DNA of 64,000 nucleotides, taken from positions 44,576-108,575 of the forward strand of contig CAYZWU010000014.1 in assembly GCA_964482235.1 (NCBI GenBank), in the 5' to 3' direction. Both the position numbers and the translations under genes were made by a program. This document shows, one piece after another, positions 33,425 to 42,304 of the stretch; the first letter of the stretch is position 1, and each line of letters begins with the position of its first letter. The notes below the pieces were generated by a model. It saw nothing but the letters and a program-made list of their open reading frames with translations. It was not told the DNA's origin and made no database searches. Origin of the DNA: CAYZWU01 sp964482235. Its GTDB lineage: Bacteria > Planctomycetota > B15-G4 > CAYZWU01.

Positions 33425-34891
33425 TCACTTCTTCCGTGATTTCTCGTGAACGAAGCGCCCCCCGTTCCGCTCGGCGCACTGCCTGAGCTTTTTCGTAGGA
33501 ATGTTGTCGCCCAGGCCGATGGTGTGAATCACTACACGGCGATTCAGGTTCCAGCGTGCCACGGCTGCGATAATCGTGTCAAAGGGATCGTTCTTGTTCC
33601 CCTTCAGGGGATATCCGTCGGTGAGGATGAAGATCGTGTCGATCGCCGAATCGTAGTAGCGGTCCTCGAGCGGCCGGCCTGCCAGGATGAAAGCCAGATC
33701 AACGGCATCGTAGAGCTGGGTCCCGAACCTCATCTTGAGATAGTTGACCCAGAGGCAGGCTTTCTCGATGTTTTTCGGCGACGCGTCGGCCATCCCGGCC
33801 TCGAAGAGCCGGACCTTTCCGTCGAAGGTGATGATGTTGAACCTCTTGTAGGGGGGGAGGCTGCGCAGGGCCCGGATCAGCTCGTTCGTGGCGCGATGGA
33901 ATCTTGTCTCCTTCTCGCTTCCCGTTTTTTTCTTGGGGCTGACCATCAGGTTTTTCATCGAGTTCGAGGAGTCCAGCACGTAGAGGATCGAGAGGCCGTC
34001 CATGGGAATCTCGTGGTAGGTGGGCGATTTCGAGGCGGATCGTGCGATCTTGCCCCCGCCGAGCTCGACCTTCCCGCTGATGAAGTCCCGGCCATCCTTG
34101 GCCAGCCATTTCCTCCAGGCATAGATCGAGGTGCCGAAGCTCTGGTGCGTGAGAATCTGCAAAGCATCGGCGATCCGCTGCTGCGTGCGGCCCTTCTCGA
34201 CCTCGAGACAATCGACCAGCGGGACGATCGATTCGGGAAGGCAGACCGTTGCCAGCGCCGCGGCCGCCGCCTCGCGGACGGCGGGCTCGTCGTGCTCCAG
34301 GCGGGAGATGATCCGGTCTCCCAGGGGCTTCGACGAGCCGCCGAGGCCGCGGGCCGCCGCGAGGGCGGTCAGGAGCTCGCCCGGATGCTTCGTTCGCCTG
34401 AGAAGGCGTTCGAGCTCCCGCCACCCCTCCTTGCCGAGGCTCTTCGCTCGGCCCGCCAGCGCGATCCTGAGGGAGAGCCCGATCTTGCTGTCCGAGAGTG
34501 CTCTTTTCGCGGCGCTCCCGACGGCAGCCTCCTCCTCCATCTTCATCAAGGCCGCTCGTATCGACTCCTGGAGCTTCCTCAGCGGGTCGAGGTCCGCACG
34601 GATCTTGAGCCTCTTGTTCTTCAGCTTGTTCCGGAGGAAGGCGCGGCGCTTCTCCTCGATGGGAAGGAGCTCCTTCTCCAGCTGGGCATGGGCGTCGATC
34701 AGGGCATCGGCATGGGCCGCCGTCAGGGCGCCGCCTGCAGTGAGCTCCTTCAGCGCCGCGGTCCGGCGCTCCTGCAGCTGCGCGGGCTCCTTTGACGACC
34801 GGAACGCCCGCTTGAACTCCTTGAGCTTCTCGTCAGCCTCGGGAGGCAGCAGGGCGAGCAGGAGGGCGGCGATGACGGCGATGGCATTCAT
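33425..34891 (-). CDS. Secreted HEAT-repeat and VWA-domain protein
   Basis: A 488-residue protein with a short N-terminal signal (NAIAVIAALLLALLPP). Residues 25-120 are Lys/Glu/Leu-rich and probably helical. Residues about 130-270 carry HEAT-like alpha repeats (LLTALAAARGL, EPAVREAAAAALATV). A von Willebrand A domain follows, with the metal-ion site YVLDSSNSMKN and a later ILTDGYPLKG. The VWA domain suggests protein or cell-surface interactions, probably in the periplasm. It is leftward, the last of a group with a DUF2085 membrane protein and a beta-propeller lipoprotein, and it converges on the ECF sigma gene. I cannot give a specific role. Confidence 0.82.
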   Translation of the reverse strand: MNAIAVIAALLLALLPPEADEKLKEFKRAFRSSKEPAQLQERRTAALKELTAGGALTAAHADALIDAHAQLEKELLPIEEKRRAFLRNKLKNKRLKIRADLDPLRKLQESIRAALMKMEEEAAVGSAAKRALSDSKIGLSLRIALAGRAKSLGKEGWRELERLLRRTKHPGELLTALAAARGLGGSSKPLGDRIISRLEHDEPAVREAAAAALATVCLPESIVPLVDCLEVEKGRTQQRIADALQILTHQSFGTSIYAWRKWLAKDGRDFISGKVELGGGKIARSASKSPTYHEIPMDGLSILYVLDSSNSMKNLMVSPKKKTGSEKETRFHRATNELIRALRSLPPYKRFNIITFDGKVRLFEAGMADASPKNIEKACLWVNYLKMRFGTQLYDAVDLAFILAGRPLEDRYYDSAIDTIFILTDGYPLKGNKNDPFDTIIAAVARWNLNRRVVIHTIGLGDNIPTKKLRQCAERNGGRFVHEKSRKK

Positions 34892-34992
34892 GGGAAGTCG
34901 ATTTCATCAGGAGCGGCCGTACCTGGCAACAACGTTTCGGGCCCGACGGTTTCTTTATAACCGTCCCGACGGAGTTCTTCATCTCCGTCCCG

Positions 34993-35529
34993 TCAGGATT
35001 CTTCTTCAAAGCTTGTTGACTTCCGGCCGGGCAGGAAGACGGCCAGCAGCGTGACGGGAGCCAGAAGCAGCGCGGCAGTCATTCCCACGAGGGAGAGATA
35101 GTCCAGGATGGCGACGGCCAGTGGCTTCTTGACCGCCAGGAGGATCTGGAGCGCGCCGATGCCTGCCGAGGCAATGATCAGGAAGGGGACGAGCGGTACC
35201 TTCGACGTGCCGCCTTTTCCTCTAAGCCAGCGCTTGGTCGGGCAGGCCGAGAGTCCGTACAGGGCGCCCAGGGCGAAGAGCTGCCCGGAGAGAGCCTTGC
35301 CGGCTTCCGGGAGAGCGATCTTCCCCCATCCGAAAACGGGCATCTGGAGGAAGAAGAGGGTCAGCAGCACGGCGAGAATCAGGGAGGTCTTCCGTCTGCT
35401 CAGGACGATGACGGGCAGAGCCAGGGCTGCGCCGCCCCAGACTCCGATGCAGCGCGGGCAGAAGATCGTGTCGCCGCCTCCCCGGCAGAGGCTTTCGGCC
35501 GCGTCTCGGATCAGGGTGAGCGTGTCCAA
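34993..35529 (-). CDS. DUF2085-like integral membrane protein
   Basis: A 178-residue membrane protein. TIFCPRCIGVWGGAALALP matches the CxRCxG signature of DUF2085 membrane proteins, and further hydrophobic helices follow (SLILAVLLTLFFLQMP, LFALGALYGLSAC, FLIIASAGIGALQILL, ALLLAPVTLLAVFLP). The start is a TTG at 35529 with GCGAGG about 8 bases upstream. It begins 19 bases after the propeller lipoprotein gene. The family has no known function. Confidence 0.7.
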   Translation of the reverse strand: MDTLTLIRDAAESLCRGGGDTIFCPRCIGVWGGAALALPVIVLSRRKTSLILAVLLTLFFLQMPVFGWGKIALPEAGKALSGQLFALGALYGLSACPTKRWLRGKGGTSKVPLVPFLIIASAGIGALQILLAVKKPLAVAILDYLSLVGMTAALLLAPVTLLAVFLPGRKSTSFEEES

Positions 35530-35548
35530 GGGGAGAACCTCGCAATCT

Positions 35549-36703
35549 CTAGCGGCGCGGCCAGGGGGGAGCCACATCGCGCCACACCCCTTTCTCGGCC
35601 TCGAGATCGAGGAGAAGCAGCCGCCCTTCCCGGGGATCCTCGACCGCGTAACTGCTGTTGAGGGCCAGCCATCTTCCATCGGGGGAGATCGAGGGCTGCA
35701 GGGTCACGCCCATCTGATCGTCGGCCTCGCTCGATCCCATGGGGATCTCGACCTGCCGGAGAATGCCCTTCTCCGGATCGATCTCCGCCAGAATGGGCCG
35801 GCCTGCCTCGCCGCGCTCCTCATCGGTGATGAAGGCCGTCCAGACGGTCCGGGAGCCGGGCGCGAAGACCACTCCGCCGCCGGACTCCACCTTCATCGGC
35901 AGGGTGAAGCGGGAGAGGTTGCCGCCCTTGCCCTCGACGAACAGGAGGTTCAGCGTCTCTCCCTTCAGCATGAGGGGGACGCAGATCCGCGATCCATCGG
36001 ACGCGGCGGCCACGAATGCGGGCGACGACTCCATATCGAGGCCGCTCTCCCTTGCCAGGAGATGAAACTCCTCCTTCTCGGGGCAGAATGTTCCGATTTC
36101 TACGACGCCTTCGTCCTCGCTGCCCGCCGCGAAGTAGATCGTCTCCTTCGACTTGCCGAGGACGTAGATCTTGTCGTGGCGCCGGCCCTCGACCATGGTC
36201 TGGAACGGCCCCGATCCGCGCATCGAGTTCTCCTTCAGGTCGATCTTGACGAGGCACGGGCCTCCCTCCTCGACGCCGCCGAGCCAGAGGCCGCCCTTGC
36301 CGTCGCTGACCGGGGCGACGGCCGGCGAGATCTTGATGTCGTGCGCCCAGAGCCTTCCGAGGTTCGACAGCGAGGACGTGGCGCTGTCGAAGACGAAAAG
36401 CGTGATCTCCCTTCCCTCTTCCTCCTCGTCGTCCGACTTCCTGCTGTCGAAGCGAAGAGCCAGCACCCGTTCGCCGTCGAAGATCGTCTGGATCGTCGAC
36501 TCCCTCATCTCCCCGGAGAAGGAGATCAGGCTGCGTGTCGAGCCGTCGCGCAGGTCATGCATGGCCAGACCCACGAGATCGTCGTTGCCATAGGTGAACA
36601 CGACCCTGGTGCCGTCGGGACTCCAGGCGGGACGGCAGGCCAGGGAGTAGACGATCAGCGCCGCCACGGCGGCAAGGCCGGCCAGCTTTTCGTATCGCTT
36701 CAT
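35549..36703 (-). CDS. WD40/PD40-like beta-propeller lipoprotein
   Basis: A 384-residue protein with a lipoprotein signal (AALIVYSLAC, Cys near residue 22). The mature protein starts RPAWSPDGTRVVFTYGNDD, the typical TolB/PD40 propeller blade, and similar blades recur (SPDGRWLALNSSYAV near the C-terminus). It probably forms a six- or seven-bladed propeller at the outer membrane or in the periplasm. The ATG at 36703 follows AGGAG. It is upstream of DUF2085 and VWA genes on the same strand, and these may be one unit. No enzymatic motif is visible. Confidence 0.8.
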   Translation of the reverse strand: MKRYEKLAGLAAVAALIVYSLACRPAWSPDGTRVVFTYGNDDLVGLAMHDLRDGSTRSLISFSGEMRESTIQTIFDGERVLALRFDSRKSDDEEEEGREITLFVFDSATSSLSNLGRLWAHDIKISPAVAPVSDGKGGLWLGGVEEGGPCLVKIDLKENSMRGSGPFQTMVEGRRHDKIYVLGKSKETIYFAAGSEDEGVVEIGTFCPEKEEFHLLARESGLDMESSPAFVAAASDGSRICVPLMLKGETLNLLFVEGKGGNLSRFTLPMKVESGGGVVFAPGSRTVWTAFITDEERGEAGRPILAEIDPEKGILRQVEIPMGSSEADDQMGVTLQPSISPDGRWLALNSSYAVEDPREGRLLLLDLEAEKGVWRDVAPPWPRR

Positions 36704-36877
36704 GGGAATTCTCCTCAACATCGGTCCGATGTCAGCGTATTTACAGCAGCATCCTTCTCCGGGTCAACTTCCATTTCGGTCGGAAGGGACGGGACGGCTT
36801 TCCTTTGCTTCTTCCCGACGATAGAATGAGCGGCGCGGCGGGTGCGAGATAGACGGTCCGTGAATCGAGGAGCGATC

Positions 36878-38332
36878 GTGAAGAAAAGAGCGCGTACAGC
36901 GGAAGCGGGGCAAAGTACACCGGTCATGATTGTGCTCCTGGTCATCGGGGCCATGGTTTTCGTGGCCGGCCTTCTCCTGTTCCTGGCCAGGGGAAAGGAG
37001 CGAACGCCGGAAAACGTCCTGCTCATCGTTGTCGACACTCTCCGGGCCGATCACCTCGGCTGCTATGGCTGCGAGAAGCCGCTCAGCCCGAACATCGACA
37101 GGCTGGCCGCGAGCGGAACACTCTTCGACGACTTCAACACCGTGATTCCCACCACCCTGCCGTCCTTCGCCTCGCTGCTCACGTCGACCCACCCGAAGGA
37201 TCATGGCGCGTTCCGGAACGGCTATGCCCTGGGCAAGGACCGCCTGCGCGTGAGCGAGGTGTTCCGCGATGCCGGCTTCGAGACGGCGGCGTTCGTGGCA
37301 AGCTACTGCATCAGCGGCGAGTTCGGCATGGCCGAAGGATTCGATCTTTTCGACGACAAGTTCACGACCGACACCGGCCTTCCGCACAACAAGCTGGTGC
37401 GGCGCGGCGAGCACGTGACCGACTCGGTCATCTCGTGGCTGAAGGGCCGCGGCAAGGAGAGGCGCTTTTTCGCCATGGTTCACTACTTCGATCCCCACTG
37501 GCCCTACGACCAGCCGGATCCCTTCCGCGAGCCGTACTGCCCCAGGGGGGCGGATCCCGCGTACGGCTCGATCAGCAATGTGCTCGATGCCCGCAAGTAC
37601 CTGGTCCAGAGCCAAGGAGTTCCCGATCAGCGCTGCAGGGACCTCCACGCTCTCTACTGCGGCGAGGTCGCCTTCACGGACCACGAGGTGGGGCGTCTCC
37701 TCGACGCGGTCCGGGAGCTCGGGCTCGGCGAGGAGACGTTGGTCGTGTTCACCGCCGATCACGGCGAGACGTTCTGGGAGCACGCCGACTACTTCGACCA
37801 CGGTCTCTTTCTCTTCGACACCAATGTCCGGATTCCTCTCATCATGTCGTGGCCCGGAGGGGGGGTCGAAGCGGGGAAGAGGATCGGCACGCCGCTGAGC
37901 AACATCGACCTGTCGCCCACCCTCCTGCAGCTCACGGGCATCGACGTTCCGTCCGAGTTCCGCGGAACGGGCTTTCTCGATCTCCTTCGAGAGGGCGGGG
38001 GCGAGGGCCCCGAGTTCATCTTTTCCGAGGCCTGCAAGCCCTACGAAGTGGAGGAGGGGGCGCGGCGTCCCAATTTCATGAAATCGAAGTCCGTTCGCCG
38101 CGGACCGTGGAAGTTCATCTCGACCCCGTTCCAGGACAGCCGGCGCGAGCTGTTCAACCTCGAGAACGACGCGGGCGAGACGACGAGCGTGCTGCGCAAT
38201 CCCGCCTTCGAGAAGGAGGCTGCCGCTCTCGAGGCCGAGCTCGATCGATGGGCCGGCGACTTCGCCAAGCGAAAGCCCGTTGACGAGATGGACGCCGAGC
38301 AGCGCGAGAAGCTGAAAGCTCTGGGATACTGA
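36878..38332 (+). CDS. Membrane-anchored sulfatase-family hydrolase, Thr-type active site
   Basis: A 484-residue protein with an N-terminal TM helix (VMIVLLVIGAMVFVAGLLLFL) and a periplasmic alkaline-phosphatase-fold domain. NVLLIVVDTLRADHLGCYG is the metal-binding start. The nucleophile motif, CxPSR in true sulfatases, reads TLPSF, so no formylglycine can form. FTADHGETFWEH and the late LFNLENDAGET segment are family-typical. A Thr nucleophile is known for related phosphotransferases such as lipoteichoic acid synthase, so a phosphoester or phospholipid substrate is possible. The start is GTG at 36878 behind AGGAG. A paralogue lies at 40.1-41.5 kb. Confidence 0.85.
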   Translation: MKKRARTAEAGQSTPVMIVLLVIGAMVFVAGLLLFLARGKERTPENVLLIVVDTLRADHLGCYGCEKPLSPNIDRLAASGTLFDDFNTVIPTTLPSFASLLTSTHPKDHGAFRNGYALGKDRLRVSEVFRDAGFETAAFVASYCISGEFGMAEGFDLFDDKFTTDTGLPHNKLVRRGEHVTDSVISWLKGRGKERRFFAMVHYFDPHWPYDQPDPFREPYCPRGADPAYGSISNVLDARKYLVQSQGVPDQRCRDLHALYCGEVAFTDHEVGRLLDAVRELGLGEETLVVFTADHGETFWEHADYFDHGLFLFDTNVRIPLIMSWPGGGVEAGKRIGTPLSNIDLSPTLLQLTGIDVPSEFRGTGFLDLLREGGGEGPEFIFSEACKPYEVEEGARRPNFMKSKSVRRGPWKFISTPFQDSRRELFNLENDAGETTSVLRNPAFEKEAAALEAELDRWAGDFAKRKPVDEMDAEQREKLKALGY

Positions 38333-38345
38333 GATCGACGGTCCG

Positions 38346-38370
38346 GCGAGCCCGGGAGATGCGGGTTCGC
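38346..38370. terminator. Hairpin between convergent sulfatase-like and GS-like genes
   Basis: A 9-bp stem (38346-38354 with 38362-38370, one G-U pair) fills the 38-base gap between two convergent stop codons. There is no T run, so it may be only a weak or Rho-assisted end. Confidence 0.35.
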
Positions 38371-39906
38371 TCAGTTCCTGTAGATGTCCTTGTGCATGAT
38401 CTGCCGCGTCTCGGAAAGGCGGTCGTCGGCCGGAAGCTCCGAGAGATGGCGGGCCAGATCCCTGTCCTTCTCCCTTCTCAGCTGGCGGATCACGTAGTCG
38501 ATGACGGCGGGCGGGAAGATCCCGTCCTTCTCGTAGAGGCCGCGCTTTCGCTCGAGGAGATCGGCACAGTCCACGCAGCTCACCGGCAGGGCGGCGAGGT
38601 GCTCGAACTTCTCCTTGTCGTGAAAGATGTTCCCTTCCTGGTGATACTGGTCGGTCAGCTCCTCCATGCCGGGTTCGGTGAGACCTGACGTGGCCGCCAT
38701 GGTGAGGCCGGCCAGGAAGAGGTAGACCCGGGCCGAACCGTCGGGCGACCTGATCTCCACGGTCTGCCGCGCGTCCCTGTCGTCGAAGGGCTCCTTCTGC
38801 GACGGATTGACCTTCAGGGCGAGGTTGCGGCTCTTGATCCATCCGAGGGGCACGCGGATCAGGGCGCTGCGGTTCATATCGCTCCAGCAGATCTTTGTCG
38901 GGGCTTCCTGGTTGGGCACGAGGCGGAGGAACGACGAGGCCACCGAGTTCCCGAAAGCCGACAGCGTGGGAGCGTGGGTGCAGAGGCCGGCGATGAGCTT
39001 GCGCGCCTCGGCGGAGAGGCGGCCGTTATCGACCATCACGTTCCTGCCGTCCTTTTTCAGCTCCATGTGGAAATGGAGGCCGTTGCCGGCCGTGCCCTCG
39101 TTTAGCTTGGGGGCGAAGGTGGCCAGCATGCCGTGGCGGTGCGCCACGGTGTGGATCACCCACCGGGCCAGGGAGATGAAGTCCGCCATGTCCTCCACCG
39201 GCGCGGTGAGAAGCTCGATCTCGTGCTGCTCCGCGCTCTTCTTGTTGAGCACCGGGTTGCGGCTGTGGATCTCCTTGATGTAGCCCACCTCGGCGTGGGC
39301 GTACTTGACCTTGCCGGTGATCCGAGAGATATGCTTCACCATCTCGTTGATCACCTTCGACGTCTTCACGAAGGGGCTGGCCGCGTGGTAGCCGCCCTGG
39401 CTCTGGATCGGGTAGAGCGACGTCTCCGGATCGTAGATCAGGAAGAACTCCAGCTCCCCGAGCGCCCAGAAGTCGAATCCCGTCTTCTCGCGGAACCGGA
39501 TCGCCGACTTGCCCAGGATGTTGTCCGTCGTGTGGGACGCCAGCTCGTGGTTCCGGTCGAGGAAGCGGCAGACGAAGTCGAGGCTCCGGCTCTCGAAGGG
39601 ATTGAGGAAGGCCGTCCTGTAGACCGGCACGACGTAGAGGTCGGAGAGCGACGAGTCGACCAGCCCCTTGAAGAGCGAGGAGCCGTCCACGCGCTCGCCC
39701 TGGGCGAGGATGCGCTCGGCCTGGTGGAGCGTGGTGAAAGGCAGCTTGAGCTCCTTCAGCTTGCCGTCGACGGCCGTGTAATGAAAGGTGAAGCGCTGGA
39801 TTTCGAATTTCTGCACCACGTCGAGCAGGTCCTTGCGGGTCAGCTCGCTGCGGTCCTTGCCGGTGAAGACCGCGATCCGGTTCGAGAGAGAGAGGTTGTC
39901 GTTCAT
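38371..39906 (-). CDS. Glutamine synthetase-family protein
   Basis: A 511-residue member of the GS fold. ELEFFLIYD supplies the first metal-binding Glu, EQHEIELL and ATFAPKLNEGTAGNGLHFHMEL match the core active-site blocks, and RSALIRVP and VEIRSPDGSARVYLFLAGL match the ATP and glutamate Arg regions. The NLY adenylylation site of type I GS is absent, and a basic insertion (YIKEIHSRNPVLNKKS) lies before the QHE block. It may be a true glutamine synthetase or a gamma-glutamyl-amine ligase; the overall divergence leaves this open. It lies between two sulfatase-family genes, convergent with the first and divergent from the second. Confidence 0.85.
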   Translation of the reverse strand: MNDNLSLSNRIAVFTGKDRSELTRKDLLDVVQKFEIQRFTFHYTAVDGKLKELKLPFTTLHQAERILAQGERVDGSSLFKGLVDSSLSDLYVVPVYRTAFLNPFESRSLDFVCRFLDRNHELASHTTDNILGKSAIRFREKTGFDFWALGELEFFLIYDPETSLYPIQSQGGYHAASPFVKTSKVINEMVKHISRITGKVKYAHAEVGYIKEIHSRNPVLNKKSAEQHEIELLTAPVEDMADFISLARWVIHTVAHRHGMLATFAPKLNEGTAGNGLHFHMELKKDGRNVMVDNGRLSAEARKLIAGLCTHAPTLSAFGNSVASSFLRLVPNQEAPTKICWSDMNRSALIRVPLGWIKSRNLALKVNPSQKEPFDDRDARQTVEIRSPDGSARVYLFLAGLTMAATSGLTEPGMEELTDQYHQEGNIFHDKEKFEHLAALPVSCVDCADLLERKRGLYEKDGIFPPAVIDYVIRQLRREKDRDLARHLSELPADDRLSETRQIMHKDIYRN

Positions 39907-40087
39907 TGTTTTTTCATATCCAAATATCGCAATACGACGGTGAAAGCCGGATCAGGTTACCAGATCTAAAAAAAATGGCAATAGCCACGCGGATTGCCGA
40001 TCATGACTATTATAATGCACCGCTTCGTTCCTGCGGGGCGGCACGATGCCGCTTTTTCCGCAAGGCCGCCTGAAAGAGGGATCGATT

Positions 40088-41530
40088 GTGCTCGAAGGGA
40101 AGACAAAACCGATACTCATCGTCGTGGCGGCGGCGGGGCTGATCGGGCTCCTGGTCTGGTACTGCTGCTTTCGCGACCGCCCCAGGCCGAACATCATCCT
40201 GATCACCCTCGATACGCTGCGGGCCGATCACCTGGGCTGCTACGGCTACCCCTCCGACACCTCGCCGGAGATCGACGCCATGGCCCGGGAGGGGGTGCTC
40301 TTTCAAGGAGCCTTCAGCTGCAGCTCCACCACGGCGCCGTCGCACACGTCGCTCTTCACGTCGCTCTATCCTGTGCAGCACAGGGTCCTGAAGAACGGCC
40401 ATGTGCTGAACAACGTCTTCTCCACCCTGGCCGAGAAGCTGCGCCAGGCCGACTATCGCACCGTGGGTGTGGCCAGCACGCACCAGCATTTCTGGAAGTC
40501 CAATCTGCATCAGGGTTTCGAATCGTTCAACGATCCCATCCTCACCGATGTGCCGGCTGACGGGATCAAGGCCTTTCTCGACGAGGGCGGATATCGCCGG
40601 GCCGACAGGAACGTGGACAGGGCGCTCGGGGAGCTCGAGAAGCTGGACCGGGACGGGCCCTTCTTCCTCTGGGCTCATTTCTTCGATCCCCACGAACCGT
40701 TGACCCCTCCTGCCGGGTATCTGGAGAAGGTGACGCCGGCAAGCGCCGCCGAGCGAGAGGCCATGGCCCGGTACCTTGTGGAGGAGAGGCATCTCGACGA
40801 GAGCCTCTATCCCGGAGGACGGGAGGAGCTGCTCGAGAAGGTCGCTGCCTATGACGCGGAGATCAGGTTCGTCGATGCCGAGCTGGGCCGGATGAAGCGC
40901 CGGATCGAGGAGATGGGATTCGAGGGAGAGACGATCTGGATCATCACGGCCGATCACGGCGAAGGCCTGGGCAGCCACTCCTGGCTCGGGCACGGCCGCA
41001 ACATCTACAACGAGCTGATCAACGTCCCCCTGATCGTCCACTACTCGTCCGGCCGGAACAGCGGGCGCAGCGTCGATTTCGTGGTCCAGACCGTCGACAT
41101 CCTGCCGACAGTCCTCGCACTGGCGGGAGAGGAGCCGGGAAGCCAGCAATACCCGATGCAGGGCAGCTCGATCATTCCCCTCCTGGACGGTTCGGGCGAG
41201 GCGGACCTGCCGGGCACCGCTCTTGCCCAGCGTCGTCACTTCTCTCCCAGGTCGCTGGAGGAGAAGGCCGAGAAGGGTCGAAGGTTCTCGCTTCAGGACA
41301 GGCGGTACAAGTACATCTGGTGGTCCGCCGGGCAGGACGAGTTCTACGATCTGCAGAAGGATCCCTTCGAGCTCTCGAACCTGATCGACGAGCCGTCTTC
41401 CGTGAAGGACCGGATAAAGACCACGCTGCTGAACAAGATCGAACTGCTCAAGAAGGACGTGGTCATCCAGACGCGCCGCATGAGCCAGGAATCGATCGAG
41501 CAGCTCGAGCAGATGGGCTACAACCAGTAG
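40088..41530 (+). CDS. Membrane-anchored sulfatase-family hydrolase, Thr-type (paralogue)
   Basis: A 480-residue protein with an N-terminal TM helix (ILIVVAAAGLIGLLVWYCC) and a sulfatase/phosphatase-fold ectodomain. NIILITLDTLRADHLGCYG is followed by the nucleophile segment STTAPSHTSLFTSLYP, with Thr in place of the Cys of sulfatases. WIITADHGEGLGSHSWLGHG is the metal-binding block, and a C-terminal EFYDLQKDPFELSNL segment is typical. Like its paralogue at 36.9 kb it should not need formylglycine activation. The start is GTG at 40088, after GAGGG. The substrate is unknown. Confidence 0.85.
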   Translation: MLEGKTKPILIVVAAAGLIGLLVWYCCFRDRPRPNIILITLDTLRADHLGCYGYPSDTSPEIDAMAREGVLFQGAFSCSSTTAPSHTSLFTSLYPVQHRVLKNGHVLNNVFSTLAEKLRQADYRTVGVASTHQHFWKSNLHQGFESFNDPILTDVPADGIKAFLDEGGYRRADRNVDRALGELEKLDRDGPFFLWAHFFDPHEPLTPPAGYLEKVTPASAAEREAMARYLVEERHLDESLYPGGREELLEKVAAYDAEIRFVDAELGRMKRRIEEMGFEGETIWIITADHGEGLGSHSWLGHGRNIYNELINVPLIVHYSSGRNSGRSVDFVVQTVDILPTVLALAGEEPGSQQYPMQGSSIIPLLDGSGEADLPGTALAQRRHFSPRSLEEKAEKGRRFSLQDRRYKYIWWSAGQDEFYDLQKDPFELSNLIDEPSSVKDRIKTTLLNKIELLKKDVVIQTRRMSQESIEQLEQMGYNQ

Positions 41531-41594
41531 GCTGGACGGCGTAGCGTGATCGGTGTCGCCGAGGTGCAGCGATTCTCGATTAAGGAGAACGACG

Positions 41595-42242
41595 TTGGAT
41601 ACAGTCACATTCGGCAACAGATCGTATCAGCTCGATTCGCATGGGTATCTCGATCCTTCCGAACAGTGGGACCGCAACTTCGCCGAGGGCATGGCCGATC
41701 TTGTGGGTATCAAGGGAGGCCTGACCGAGCGTCACTGGGGAGTGATCGACTTCATCAGGCAGTATGCCGAGGACAAGGGCGATATCCCCTTCCTACATCA
41801 GGCGTGCCGCACCTTCGACCTTTCGCTCGATGACATGCGCGCGCTCTTCCCTGCGGGCTATCATCGGGGTGCGTTCCGTATCGCCGGGCTTTCACACAGG
41901 TTCATGGTCAACGTCAACGTGTGGTTCACCTATGAAACCACGGCTGCCGGCCGGGATCGAACTCCCACGTGTCCCCTCGGCTTTCTCCGTGACTCCTCCG
42001 ACTGGAACAGTGGCTTCGCTCTCAAAACAGCCGCGGACCACGGGCTGGAAGGGGGGCTCACCGAGAAACACTGGCAGGTGATCGAGTTGATCAGAGCCTG
42101 CTTTGCCAAGACGGGCACCGTGCCCCTCGTGTGTGAGATTTGCGAGCGCGCCGATCTTACGCTGAACGAATTGAACGAGCTCTTTCCGGGGGGCTACCAC
42201 CGGGGCGCCTGCAAGATCGCGGGTCTCAGTCCCCGCGTGTGA
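41595..42242 (+). CDS. Tandem DsrC/TusE-like protein retaining only CysB
   Basis: A 215-residue protein made of two DsrC-like domains. Each has the DsrC helical motif (GLTERHWGVIDFIRQY and GLTEKHWQVIELIRAC) and the C-terminal ELFPxGYHRGA arm. DsrC carries two cysteines on that arm that form a disulfide or trisulfide. Here domain 1 has GAFRIAGL (no Cys), while domain 2 has GACKIAGL (Cys206 at the CysB position) but stops before the CysA position. The start is TTG at 41595, seven bases after AAGGAG. It is convergent with the DsrK-like gene. A role in persulfide relay or regulation is inferred. Confidence 0.8.
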   Translation: MDTVTFGNRSYQLDSHGYLDPSEQWDRNFAEGMADLVGIKGGLTERHWGVIDFIRQYAEDKGDIPFLHQACRTFDLSLDDMRALFPAGYHRGAFRIAGLSHRFMVNVNVWFTYETTAAGRDRTPTCPLGFLRDSSDWNSGFALKTAADHGLEGGLTEKHWQVIELIRACFAKTGTVPLVCEICERADLTLNELNELFPGGYHRGACKIAGLSPRV

Positions 42243-42304
42243 CTCTCGACGCGGGTAGACGAGGGGACGAGCTAGATCCTCCGCAGCACCGACACCTTTT
42301 TCTT

